From Callorhinus ursinus (lineage: Eukaryota > Chordata > Mammalia > Carnivora > Otariidae), in contig NW_020313285.1 in the NCBI RefSeq assembly GCF_003265705.1, positions 17,545,990 through 17,609,989 of the forward strand: a stretch of DNA of 64,000 nucleotides, written 5' to 3'. A program made the translations under genes and the position numbers. Under the pieces are notes generated by a model that was not told where the DNA came from, ran no database searches, and saw only the letters and a program-made list of their open reading frames with translations. Shown here piece after piece: positions 14,310 through 25,330 of this stretch. Position 1 is the first letter of the stretch. Every line of letters begins with the position of its first letter.

Positions 14310-14411
14310 AATGGCGGCGGGTAGCAAATGGGGTCGGATGGTGGTGACCCGGAAAGAGGCTGCCACCAAGCACAAGAGTCACTTTTTGCCTGGAGGACTT
14401 GGTCCAAGGGC

Positions 14412-14430
14412 GAAGGTCAAACTATTTCTG
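14412..14430 (+). repeat. Target-site duplication, 5' side of the NAA11 retrocopy
   Basis: The 19-mer GAAGGTCAAACTATTTCTG abuts the 5' end of the retrocopy (minus-strand gene). It is identical at all 19 positions to 12474-12492 at the other end. The junction is not a perfect TT/AAAA L1 endonuclease site, but lengths of 15-20 bp are typical of L1-mediated insertion. Confidence 0.93.
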
Positions 14431-17269
14431 AGCAGTGTCGAAGTACGGATCCTAAGCAGGCGTGTGACTCTCCTTTATCCACTTGGCTGACGTTCCACGT
14501 GTCACGGCAGAGGCTCGGCGGCATTCATCAGCTCCGGCACACATTTTCCTGTCAAGGTTGAAAGGTGGAGGGGAGCTGAGGTTTCCTGGCAGTGGGAGGC
14601 CCTGGGCTGGAGGCCCTCCACCCACGGTGTTGATGGCTACTTTGCTACAGAGTGTGTTTGATTAGCATGACTCTCCTGGGTGGCTGCAAAATGGGTTACC
14701 CTGGAAAGCACTTGGCAGCTACTAGAAGAAACTAATACAGCTCTTTCCAGCTGACTCAGCTCCAAGTACTCACCCCCTGGGGTCTAGCACCTCTCTGAGG
14801 TGCTCACTGCCAGCGCAAGTCCGAGCCGAGCCCGCTGCCCCCTCCTCTGAATTCCCTTCCCAAGAATGTCTGCCCCACTCTCTGGATGAGAGAGACCCTG
14901 CAGGTACGGGGCGGGGCCTCTGTCCTCACAGAGCCCTGGACACTCATGCTCAGGGAAACACAGGAGTTTTAAAAGCTGACCTTCTCAGCTCTGATTTGGT
15001 ACCACTGCTCAAACTTCAGGTTAGAGGCAGAGATGGGGAGGGTAGTGGGGGCCCCATGCCCCCACGGGGGGACCTTTTGAGGGGTACATCTCCCCTTGCC
15101 TCCTCTGTCGGAGGGCAGGAGGGAAGCTGGAAAGATGGAGGCACAAACGGGAGACAAAGGTCGATGGAGGTGGGCCTTGTGGGGTAAAGGAGACTAGAAT
15201 CTGGAGTGGCAGAGTAGGAAGAGACTTCAGAGACCACCTAACTCAGCCTAGGCAGTTAAAGCCAAGCCCGCTTGCAACGGATGGCAGGGCAGAGGGTGGG
15301 GGCAGAACCCCTTCCATCCGACCCTTTCTCCTCTCAAGCACCAGCAGGCTCCAATCGCAGTGAGTGCTTCCAAAGACTAGCACTGGATACCAGGCCTCCA
15401 GTTCCCACGTATGAGTAGCTCACAGGCGTTACTGAGGCCTCCCCCGTAGGCTGTGCCCTGAGGAGTCAGTGTTAAGAAAACACTCGGGCCAACCTGTGCT
15501 CACAGAAGTTGTCAAGAACACTCAGGTTCTCTTTGACATGGAAATGGACTGTTGGCAAATATTTGATTTTTTTAATCAAATTATTTGCAATTAAGACAAA
15601 AAGTACCTGAGCAGCCATGCATCTGCTGCTTTTCCCAGCCTGTGCCCAGCAGGCCCGGGGACAAGCTGAGAACGTCCTACACAGGGGTGGGCCTGGAATC
15701 CCATCCTTGGCCACAGAGACGTGGACCAAGCAGTGGGTTCCTCGCTAAACAAGCCCCTTGTCACTACTTCCTCCTTGTTACTAAAACAGAATGAATTCCC
15801 CAGTCCTAGCAGGATGATGATAAAACAGTAATGGGAAAGGTAACCAAGTGAGACCACCAGCAACTGTCTACAGTATTTATGAGGACGACCATGATGCATG
15901 AAAAAGATATAATGTGCTTAATTTATAGTCATAAAAAAAGTCATTTACCCAGGTTAGAAACTGATCATCTTACCAAATAAGTGGCTTTTCGACACTAATT
16001 AAATTTACTGAATGCAGTCAGAAATGGGAATTGTTACATGAGAGTTATGACGCCAGAGAAACAAGTCCATTTGTACCAGCTGGTGCTAGAGATCCCCTCT
16101 GTGACTCAGATCGGGATTCTCGATTTGAACTCACAGACCTGGGCTGCCATCGCCTCCCAGTGACGGGGAGGTGGCCCAGCTTAGCGACAGTGGGAGCTGA
16201 GTCCACGGGACTCCGTTGAGGGATCAGACAGAAGAGGTGGGTCCTTCTTTGTTCCCCCATTGCAGGGGGCCCGCTTTCTCATCACTGACCATACCACGTG
16301 GCAGTTTCCAAACTCTGACTCAGTCTCCATAACTGGTGCCCTGGCGCAAAGTACATCAGTGAGCATTTCCCTCTGGGGGATGGTGCCGAGTGGCACATGA
16401 GGGGAAGCATGCTAGTTTTCTACTGAGGGATGCTAACTGCTGCAGGCAAGCTTGCCCCGGGCAGCGCTCCTGACCGAGACCTTGTCCCCAGCTTGACCAC
16501 TGAGGAGAGCCCCCTTCTCGTGATGCCATCTTGGGAGGTCCCCACGACTCGTCCAGCAAAGGACTAGGCCTGAAATCCTTATGACCTCATCGCACCCCAC
16601 CAAGAAACCACACTGAGGTGACGGCTTGGCTCTGAGGCGAGCACCCACTCTGCGGGGCCCAGAGCAGGCCAAGAAGAGTAGGCCGTGGCCAGAGAAAACA
16701 TGGACAGCACCAAACCCCAGGCGCCCCGCGCTGACAGCCTGCCGGGAACCTGCCGTGAGCCCCAGGCCAGCACAGCGGCAGTCTCCGGCCTTGGTGGCCA
16801 GAAGGTCCCTTACAGGAACTGAGTGCCCACCTGTCAGCAGATACTGCCCTTTACAGATGGATTCAATGCTTTATTTTCTGAGCAAAAACACCTACCCACC
16901 GGGGAGCTACAGCACATAGCCTGGGTCATGGTCAGGTTTTTTTAAGGACCTAGAGCTGAGGACTTGCCTTTGGGAGCCCGCTGTGCATACAGAGGTGTTG
17001 GACAGGTGGATGTGCCATCCAGGAGCTGCCGTTCCTGGTCCCAGGACTCCCCACCCCGAACCTTCCAAGAACACGTATCCTCTCAGACACGCCCAAGGTG
17101 GACGGGAGACAGTGTCTGGTGAACTTTGACTCGCTCATGACAGAGACCATGCAAGTGCCTTGTATGTAGCTGCAGAACTTGAGTTTGTGCAGGAGCCCAC
17201 AGAGACCCAGCTCCCCAGCCCGTGCCTGCACACAGGTGGTAACAGTGGGGTGCTTCACCTACACAGCCG
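14431..17269. other. Intron upstream of the retrocopy, unassigned
   Basis: No recognised gene or element. A short perfect inverted repeat (ATTTGATT, T5 loop, AATCAAAT) occurs near 15560-15582. The stretch 15900-16050 is AT-rich. Confidence 0.45.
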
Positions 17270-17530
17270 GTGAAGAGTCCAGGAGGACCTCCTCTGTGCC
17301 AGACCGATTCCAGGTGCTGGGGGCACAAGGCCCACCAGGAAACTGTCCTCAGGGCAGGACGCTACCGTGTGGGGAGACACACAGGAGCGTGAACACAAAC
17401 AAACAAATGTGGGTTGTAGTCAATGCTGGGAAGGAAACAGACCGGTTGCCGCGGTGGGCCAACTCTCTTGGAGTCAGAGAAGCCTTGTTGAGGAGGTGAC
17501 ATTTGACCTGAGGCCTGATAGAGAAGGGGC
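17270..17530 (-). repeat. L2 fragment, antisense
   Basis: CCTCCTCTGTGCCAGACCGA and CCAGGTGCTGGGGGCACAAG start the reverse of an L2 tail. GAGGAGGTGACATTTGACCT and GAGGCCTGATAGAG match further in. Confidence 0.7.
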
Positions 17531-18074
17531 AGAGCCTTGGGCTGGGGCTGGGGAGCAGCCTGGGGGCTCACAGGAAGAAGCCCGGCTCACAAAGCCCTGC
17601 TCCGAGACAAACCTTGCCAGGCAGGTGCAGGCTGCCGGCAGTCATGACTGCAGACGCCAAATTGCCGCTTTGCCCCACTGTACCCTGGGGAAAGTGGGGT
17701 GCCTCTCGTTCTCTGGAGGTGTTTGTCAGCCCCTGAGTACTGAGCATTGAAAGGAGGTCTAATCGCCCTGATGTTCGGCACCCTGGCTCCCTTTCTGGCT
17801 GAAAGGGGCTCCTCCCACAGGCCAGAAGGTTCTTGGCACCTTCCGGGCTGCTGGTGGGGAAGGGAGCAGCCCTCCTGGGCTCTCACCACGAGTCACCTTG
17901 GTGGGAACCAACACAGCCTCTGGGTGCCCTGGTGGCTGGGGCTGTGCCAACTTCAGCTCTGCCCTGGAAAGTCTCATTCACACTGGAGGGACGGGAAGAG
18001 AATCTGTAGCTACCCCTAGGGAGATGCACATTCCAGCACCCAGCCAGAGAGGGCAGTGTGTAGAGTAACCACGA

Positions 18075-18335
18075 TTTACTCAACGCGTGCCGTGCCTCAC
18101 GCTTAGAACACGTGAGCTTGTCTCATTCTCCTTTAATCCTTACAACAGCCCCATGAAGCAGATGCACGCACAGGCCTCACCCTGAATGTGTATGTGGCGT
18201 ACATACGTGCCCATTCAACAGATTAGGAAATACGAGTCAAGAAGTGATTTGCCTATGCTCAGATAACAAGTAGGTGGGAGGCAGCCGAGCCTAGATTTCA
18301 ACCAATCTCACCCAAATCCTTTAGACGCGGGACAA
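18075..18335 (-). repeat. MIR, antisense
   Basis: TTTAATCCTTACAACAGCCC, CATGAAGCAGATGC, CAACAGATTAGGAAATACGA and ATAACAAGTAGGTGGGAGGC follow the reverse MIR order over most of its length. Confidence 0.75.
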
Positions 18336-18919
18336 TCTCAACCAGGGATATGCTCCTGCCTCAAGGAACTCATGCCGGGAGGGTCCACACATCCACAGTG
18401 TGAGCTTCTCCAACATCAGGGCACCTCCAAACATCAGCATGCCTGGCCTACAGGATCTCTGCTGCACATACACCAAAAGCGTGCAGCTTGGAGGCCCAGT
18501 TAGCACTTTCTCTACAGGCTGGAGGTCCACAGTGCTATGTGAGGAAGCCCTCCTGGGGTCTCAGAGCATCACAGACCCAAACCCACTCCTTACCATGCAT
18601 AGACCCCTGGCCAGAGGCCCCCTCCCTCTAATGGGATGCCCCTCAGCTTTAGCGCCTTCCTGCCCTCCTTCTCTGGCTTTTTTCCCCCAGAAATGGTCCA
18701 GGTGACTGCTGGGCAGATGTGATTTCCTCTCAGTGACCCCAGAGCGGACCCTACGCTGAGGCAATTGTGTACTTCGTAAAAGCAGAATTTTGACGAGCTC
18801 TGAAAGACATGCCCAAATTTTCTAGGTCTGAACGCTAAACAGAAATATCTGGTTACCCATTGCTGGAAGCTAATGTAACTTGTCATGTGTATTGCTGAGA
18901 GATTATAACCAAGGTCCAA

Positions 18920-19068
18920 CAAACTGGCTTCAAACATAAACCATCTGGAAAGAGCCTAAATGTCCATTGATAGATGAATGGATAAAGAAGATGTGATACA
19001 CACACACACACACACAATAAAGTATATGTTAATTAAACTGAATTTAAATAAAAAAATTAATAAAAAAA
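18920..19068 (+). repeat. Internally deleted L1 3' end with (AC)n
   Basis: TAAATGTCCATTGATAGATG and GGATAAAGAAGATGTGATAC lead into (AC)n, then jump to GTTAATTAAACTGAATTTAA and an A-rich tail. In the full element several hundred bases separate these parts, so the copy has lost its middle. Confidence 0.75.
18998..19016 (+). repeat. (AC)n microsatellite
   Basis: About nine and a half AC units, grown from the (TA/CA) site commonly present at this point in L1 3'UTRs. Confidence 0.9.
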
Positions 19069-19999
19069 AAGAACCATTACATCAAAGTCAGAAATGCCTG
19101 GAACAAGGGCTGGCACAACAAGCTGGCTCTTTCTGGCCAAGGGATCAGGATGTAACAGACCGCTGGTTGTCACATATGCCCTGATGTCTCTGGAAGGGCT
19201 TTTGGAGGTGCCCATCTCCAGCCACAGATGAACCCAATGCCAAAGCGTACTTTTCAAAAACCTAAAAGCGTGCCTCTCATGAGAATATAAAGTGAACACG
19301 AGGTGAAGATTTACTTAACTCATTAACGAGGGGACCTGCGGGAGTGAGAAGCTGGTTCAGGGCTACACAGGCGTTGGAGACAGAAGGTGGACTGAACAGG
19401 TGGAGCGAGGCACACAGCTGGTGAATGACATACAGGACAAGAAGACACAACCTTGCAGGCTATTTTTTTTTCCACCAGGCGGTAACAGTTTGCATCTTTA
19501 CTGGAAACAAATCTATGAGTTAGCGGGTAACTGCATAGTAAGGGCCTTCAGTTAGCAATGCATGGTGAGATACACAGAGGGGCAACCTCTGGCCCAGATC
19601 GTAAACGACCCTGGGCGAGCCTGTCAAACACTGTGCCAATATGACCTTGGAGGACATGTCACCTGCCCTTTGCCTTATTCCCAAGTTTTGGGTATTTTCC
19701 CCAATACGGCTGAGGGCCTACAGTGACAGATGTCATTTGAAAAGGCTGCCACAGAGTTTCACCTTTTCCCCCTACCTTGGACACCTCCTGTCCTTGGAGC
19801 TTCCAACCTCGCAGAGAGACCCGAGAAGGGAGGACACAAAGCTTTGCTCACGTGGGAAGAAAACTGTCACATGGGAAGGGCCCCTGGTTGAGCAGAGCAC
19901 GAGTGAGCTGGGATAGGCCTGCGTCACCAGACGCAGGTCAGCACTGATCGGTCCTGTGCTCCGACCCTACCAAGTCAAAGGCCCGCCAAGTCCCCTACT

Positions 20000-20130
20000 C
20001 CCTTTTCCCTCTGATTTAAAAATGAAGATAACAACAGTTGGCTGCTTACAGGATTGTTTTGAGGACTAAATGACATAATTCATAGAGGTTGGCACATAGT
20101 AAGTGCTCAATTCAGACCCTCAGTTAGTGA
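20000..20130 (+). repeat. MIR 3' part, sense
   Basis: AATGAAGATAACAACAGTTG, TTGTTTTGAGGACTAAATGA and TTGGCACATAGTAAGTGCTC match the second half of MIR. Confidence 0.75.
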
Positions 20131-21039
20131 CAGTTTCAAGAGGACTGGAAGCTATGAAGACATGTGCTTTTACTGACACAAGTGGGGACACGAATGTGGG
20201 CTGGTGACCATCTTCAGGGGACCTGCCTTCACAAAAAGGTGAGCCTGTTTACACTGAATCTATAAACTGTACCAACTGGTTTTAAAAGGCAGGCTTGAAA
20301 TAGCAAGCTTCAAAATGTCTCAATGGCATGCTTCCCTTTGTGATTCTCCTTGAGCTGGGGATTGGATTGACCCGTGTAAACTCTGCCCAGCCTCTGAGGT
20401 GAGGGAGCCTGAAACCACACATTCTCAGGGCCCCGGACTGAACTGCAGCTCAAACTCTGCAGGCTGCGCTCAATAGCTCAGGGCCTCTGACCTGCCAGGT
20501 GAGCCTGGAGCTCAGGTTCAAAGGCAGCCTACGGCCTGGGCCCTGGTGCCTGCAGAGGTGTCAGACCCACTTACCACGGGCAGGTCCTGCTGTCTCTTCC
20601 TTCTGGGAGCCCTTTGTGCTATCCTGCCACCTCACTCTCTACTTTGTGTGACAACAGTGACTGGCCTGACTCACCATTTCTAGAGCTTTCTCCCTGAGGC
20701 TTCCCATAGGCATATTCCATCTAAGAGGGGCTCCCAGGCTGCTGGCCAGCACTCAGCACTTCTCTCAGTATAAGGGTAGCAGGTCAGACAGAATAGCAGG
20801 TCTGAGCTGCCGGAATTCAGGGTCACTGAGTGCTTCGGGGTGGGGGATGGGGGTGTCTCTCTGGTTTCGGGGCAATGGCCAGGTTCTACTTCTTATGTTC
20901 AGAGTGGGGCATTGGGCTTGACATGGAGCGGCTGCAGGAAATGCCAGGGGGAAAAAGACTGGATCTGATTAAGAAACTGCAGACACCCAAAATTGCTGTC
21001 TAGAGATCTGAGTCATCAGAAATCGGAGGTTTTAAGGAA

Positions 21040-21230
21040 GGCGACACGGTGACACAGTGAGTAGTGGGCAGAGTGGACAGTGTGGGAAGCTCAGGGTGAG
21101 AGTCTGAGAGCTGGGTTCCAGCAGAGCAAGTCTCCTTCCTGTGTGAGCCTCCCCGGTTTCCTGAACAGGAGCATGAGGGTGTTCTGCGGAGATCCGACGA
21201 GACGTGAAAAACAACCTCGCAACTGTGAAC
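21040..21230 (+). repeat. Probable MIR 5' part, sense
   Basis: GTCTGAGAGCTGGGTTCCAG followed by CAAGTCTCCTTCCTGTGTGA resembles the first half of MIR. Diverged. Confidence 0.4.
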
Positions 21231-22542
21231 TTAGGTGTATAAAAGCCCATGTGCTAACTACAAAAATCTCTTCTTTTTTCTCTTTGCCTCTGTTTGCCCT
21301 ATCAAGCTATCTCAACTGGCTTGTGAAGGGTTATTTCCGAGACCTTCTGAAAAAGAAAAGCTGCATGAAAATGTGAAACACAATAGGATTTTTGCCCTTG
21401 GGAGAGTTTCTTTTGCAAAGTGGTTTTGTTTTAGAGCACTTCCTCCAAATATATTCCTGTCCCCAAGTTCTCGTTCTTTGCCTAAAGCCTCTTCAGCTTG
21501 CAACTGTCTTATTCTCTGTCACCAGACCCCTCATTTTTCCTCCTGGTACCAAGCCCTCCTGTCACTTTCTCTGGCTCCTCGGGGCTCCCTGCATCTTCGA
21601 GCTGAGGGGGGGTAGATGTTGCCGCTCTTGACGGGTCTCTCTACTCTCTCGCTGATACCTCATTACATGGGTTCTTTCCTGCTTCTCCACCAACTAATGA
21701 TTCAAGGCCATGACATCATGAGCTGCTTCCAATTATTTCAAGGATTATTGTGGAGACACTCGGCATGAAGCACCGTGGTGCTCCCCAACATTTATACTCC
21801 AGACTTACGAGCACGGAGGGGATGATACATTCTTCTAGGGCCCTTTACCTGCTGTACAAGAGCTGCCCCTGGGTCAACCCTTGGCCTTGTAGATCACTTA
21901 TCATAGATGTGTCTCACAACTAGAGAGAATAACATGCTCATCTCCTTGATTATTCTGCTACTTATTTTTTAAAAGTGGAGCTCGATTAAAAGATCTAATA
22001 TTAGCACAGAAAAATTTAATATTTTCTAAGGGGAAGGGTGTCAATTTCCTTTCTCAAAGATCTGTCCTTTTCTCTCAATGGGATTAGCAGCCGTAATATC
22101 AAAACAAAGCTTAGTAATTGGATCAAAAAGATAGTATCTTTTCTTCTCTTGTCAACTCCCACCGTCTGGCTCGTCTGAGCCAAGCAGCTGCTGAGGCCTC
22201 TGACAGGTGGACACAGAGGCTCATGGGAGGCTGGCTTTCCTGGCTGAATGAGTGGACTCTCTGCTCTATCCCTGAGACTGGGAGAGCACATGTTGGCCAG
22301 AGAGTAGGAGGCTTCCTCCAGCTTTCCACAGGAGCCCTACGACTTGTCTACTCCCACATGGAGACCCCCAGGGCTGGCCAACCCCATCTCAGGCACTGTT
22401 TATGGGACCACTACTGCCTGAAGGTCCTTCAGTGTGTGAACCTGAGGCCCAGTGAGTAGGTGGAGGGAAATAGTCATTTACAGGAGGGGGCTCAGCCTCC
22501 AGAGAGAAGAATGACCAGGACCAGAACAGCCAGAGGAAGGGG

Positions 22543-22756
22543 ATGACAGTTCAGCACAGACAACACAGTACTGGAACTCTGGGAGAACTGAGCACAGCGC
22601 CAAGAGGGGGTTTCAAGAGAACTATGAATTTTGAGCCAAAAAGAAAATCAGAGGAATTTAAGGATAGAATGGTCACTATCGAGACTCAAATTACTGGCCT
22701 CCGTGATCAAGTACAGGACATATCTCAAAGCCCAGAGCAAAAATATAAATAAAAGG
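22543..22756 (+). repeat. Probable L1 ORF1 (coiled-coil) remnant
   Basis: The translation MNFEPKRKSEEFKDRMVTIE followed by TQITGLRDQVQDISQSPEQK resembles the coiled-coil part of L1 or half-L1 ORF1 in its charged heptad pattern. It ends at the SINE insertion. Similarity is judged from the pattern only. Confidence 0.4.
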
Positions 22757-22912
22757 AGGCGCCTGGGTAGCTCAGTCAGTTAAGTGTCCGACTCTTGATT
22801 TCGGCTGAGGTCTCAGGGCTGTGAGATGGAGCCACGTGTCAGGCTCTGTGCTGGGTAAGGGGCCTGCTTGAGGTTCTCTCTCTAAAAAAAAGAGAAGAAA
22901 AGAGATAAAAAG
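22757..22912 (+). mobile_element. CAN-SINE in plus orientation, diverged
   Basis: The head GGCGCCTGGGTAGCTCAGTC is followed by TTAAGTGTCCGACTCTTGATTTCGGC, the common carnivoran tRNA-type head, then GAGATGGAGCC and CTGTGCTGGG. It ends in a TTCTCTCTCT block and an impure A-rich tail. Several differences from consensus and the impure tail suggest an older copy. It is inserted in L1-like DNA; no convincing target-site duplication was seen. Confidence 0.88.
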
Positions 22913-22979
22913 TCCTAAACTACGGTAGTCATTCCAAATAAAAACTCTAAGGAAAAAGAAACAGAGGAAAACTTAAACA

Positions 22980-23950
22980 CGGCATCTTAAATGGCCAACC
23001 ACTGTTCCAGTTAAAATCAGGAGCCAGGCAGGGACACCTGTCATCACCATTTTTATTCAAAAAGGAAGTATAATAAGACAAGAAAATGAAATAATCAGTA
23101 AAAATTTGGAAAAGGCAACTGACAACTATATCTTTTTGCTGACTGTGTATCTGTATACTTAAAAAACAAAGAGACTCCAGGGACAATATTAAAATTGCAA
23201 GAGAATTATGATGAGGTGGTTGAACAGATGATAAATATGCCAAAATTAATCATTCTTCTCTTCATTAGCAATAAATAATTAGAAATGGTAAAGGGAATAA
23301 GAGTCCACTCATAATAATGGTAAAACCCATAAAATATTTATGGATAAATTTAATAAGAAAGCCATAGGACCAACACAAAATGACCATAAAATCTTACTGA
23401 AGGTCATAAAATAAAATTTGAACAAATGCAAAGGTATTTCTTATTGTTGGGTGGAAAGACATTACCATAAATTTACAAATTTAATGCAATCCTTTTGGAA
23501 TTGGATGAAATAATCTTAAGGAGTTCATTTGGAAGAGTAAGTGCCCCCGGATAACCAAGGAAAATGATAAAAAGAAGAGGGAGGGGATTTGTGCCTCAAT
23601 CTCTACTATGGGAACACCCAACCACAAAGCTGCCGCTGCTGTGATCACAACAGTGATACTGGCCGAGGAGAGACACATCACAGACAGCAGACGGGGCAAT
23701 AAAATAGGAGAGGGGACCAGACAGACATCCCAGGGGATATACGTGAAAATCCGGTGTCTGACCAGAGTGACCACTGCACCAGGGAAAGGACAGGCGTCTG
23801 GCAAATGATGCTGGGGCAGCCAGCTCTCCACCGGGAAAACAGGCGCACTGGAACCCTGTCTCACACCACATAAAGGTTAAATTCAAATAACTGTAAGTGG
23901 TTAAATTATTCTTATTAAATAATGACTGTGAAAAGATACTTAGACACTTT
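22980..23950 (+). repeat. Old L1 ORF2 fragment (reverse transcriptase to C-terminus)
   Basis: Plus-strand DNA follows the L1 ORF2 order. It begins near the CACCTGTCATC stretch and the AAAAGGAAGTATAATAAGAC block. The AATATTTATGGATAAATTTAA stretch and TTTAATGCAATCC come next. The GGGAAAGGACAGGC and TGGCAAATGATGCTGGG region and CTCACACCACATA complete the C-terminal part. All frames are broken by stops and indels. It is an ancient L1M-type copy. Confidence 0.75.
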
Positions 23951-24049
23951 GTGGACTGTAAGGACTGCCATACGGGGGCGATTATGTACGCATCAACCCA
24001 TTTCGAGAAAAAGAACGGTGTTCTCAGTTTCGAATTTCTCCATGTCGCC

Positions 24050-25140
24050 CTCGTTTCTACTCAGAGGTAAACATCATCCTCAATTTCTTCTTTATTCTTG
24101 CTTGGCTTCTGCTCTGCCATTCGATCTCACTTTGTATTTCTATGCAATATACTGCTTGTTCTACGTGTTTCTGAGTTTTATTTTCTATAACTGAATCAAT
24201 CATACTGTGTTTATTTATCTGAGACCTCATTCCTCTGCTCTGACACTGTGTGGCTTTGCGCACCTCCTATGCTTGCAATTCATTCATTTTCTCTTACAGT
24301 GTCCACTGTATGCACATCTCATTACTCCAGATACACTAATTAGGTTGTTGATCGCTTTTTCCTATGTTCCTCTTTCATTCTTTTGTTTCCTTATTTCACC
24401 TTTCATTTTTTTTCTTCTACTCAAGTAAAAATTAAATACCCTCCATATAAAGAACCTTAGAACATATCCAAACACTCCTTTCATGACCTAAATGCATGAC
24501 AAGAGCACCTTAATTCATTATTTCTCTTAATTCCTTTTTTTGCCTCACATTTTCTTTGTAATGTGTGTCTAAAATATCCACGGTATCCTCATTTTAAAGA
24601 ATAACTCATGCTGTGTAATTAATTCTATGTTTAGCGATTTTCCCCCTCAATTCAATAAACATTTATTTTCCCTGCTTTTGGGCTTCTGTTGTTCTTGAGA
24701 TGTCAGCTGACAACCTTTTTATTCCCATGTAGGTAATTTTAGGAATCTTTGGCTCTCTGCAGCTTCTCTGTGATGTAAGCGTGCATGTTACTCTGCATTT
24801 ATGCTGCTTGTCATTCATCGGGTTTCCTGGAAGTGAGGATTCCTGTGTTTCATCGGTTTGTGAAAACTCACAGGCTCCTTTAAATATTATCTCTGCTCCA
24901 TTGCTTCTCCTTTTTCTTCTCCTCAGGGATTCTGATGAGAACTGTGTTGCAAGTTCTCTCTCCTTCTGTCTCAACCTCTCCTACCTTGTTCACATTTCCC
25001 ATGTGTTGTTTTCCAGTGCTGTACTGTGTGTAACTTTTCTAAATTCATCTTCCAGCTCCTGAATTTCCTCTTCGGCTTTTTCTAATCTACTCTTACGCTC
25101 TCCCACGGAGTCCTTAACTTTGAAATTTTTATTTCCAGAG
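24050..25140 (+). repeat. L1M-type 3'UTR-like sequence
   Basis: AT-rich DNA with TTGCTTCTCCTTTTTCTTCT, CATCTTCCAGCTCCTGAATT and AGTCCTTAACTTTGAAATTT, which resembles a long 3' region of old L1 elements. It continues the plus-strand L1 series of the preceding kilobase. Family assignment is from memory and approximate. Confidence 0.5.
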
Positions 25141-25309
25141 GTTTTATTTCATCTTGCACAGGGGTGATTGGTTATTTGTACATAGCCTCTTCATTTTTAA
25201 TCCTATTTTCAATCTTTTAAAAATATTCAACAGACATATTTTATATGCTGTGTCCTTTTGCTCTTTCTGCTGATTCCTGCGTGGTGCCTTAACCCATGGG
25301 GTTTTAAGA

Positions 25310-25330
25310 TTTTTTTTTTTTTTTTTTTTT
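25310..25330 (+). repeat. T21 homopolymer
   Basis: Twenty-one consecutive T, preceded by GTTTTAAGA. It could be a minus-strand retroelement tail, but no SINE body follows. Confidence 0.9.

Larger units (their letters stand above)
12493..14411 (-). other. NAA11: Processed retrocopy unit (5'UTR, ORF, 3'UTR, A-tail)
   Basis: This is an mRNA reverse-transcribed by L1 machinery and inserted on the minus strand in the intron 1.36 kb upstream of the FSTL4 Kazal exon. From its 5' end it has about 102 nt of 5'UTR (14411-14310), the acetyltransferase frame, about 1.1 kb of 3'UTR (13620-12509) and a 16-nt A-tail seen as T on the plus strand. A 19-bp direct repeat flanks the whole unit exactly. The 3'UTR is much longer than I recall for NAA10 and includes an old MIR, which argues that the parent was an NAA11 transcript. 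The perfect duplication and unbroken tail suggest a recent insertion, within the carnivoran lineage. Confidence 0.9.
19069..22542. other. Intron, mostly unassigned apart from two MIRs
   Basis: Apart from the MIR pieces near 20.0 and 21.1 kb I see no element. The T/C-rich stretch at 21260-21300 reads like a splice acceptor on the plus strand but is followed by no recognisable exon. Confidence 0.4.

Noticed and set aside
12493..14411. The retrocopy read as a copy of NAA10
   Set aside because: The catalytic domain fits both, but the C-terminal tail and the long 3'UTR match NAA11 instead.
14097..14561. Plus-strand open frames over the retrocopy 5' half
   Set aside because: They are antisense shadows of the NAA11-like frame.
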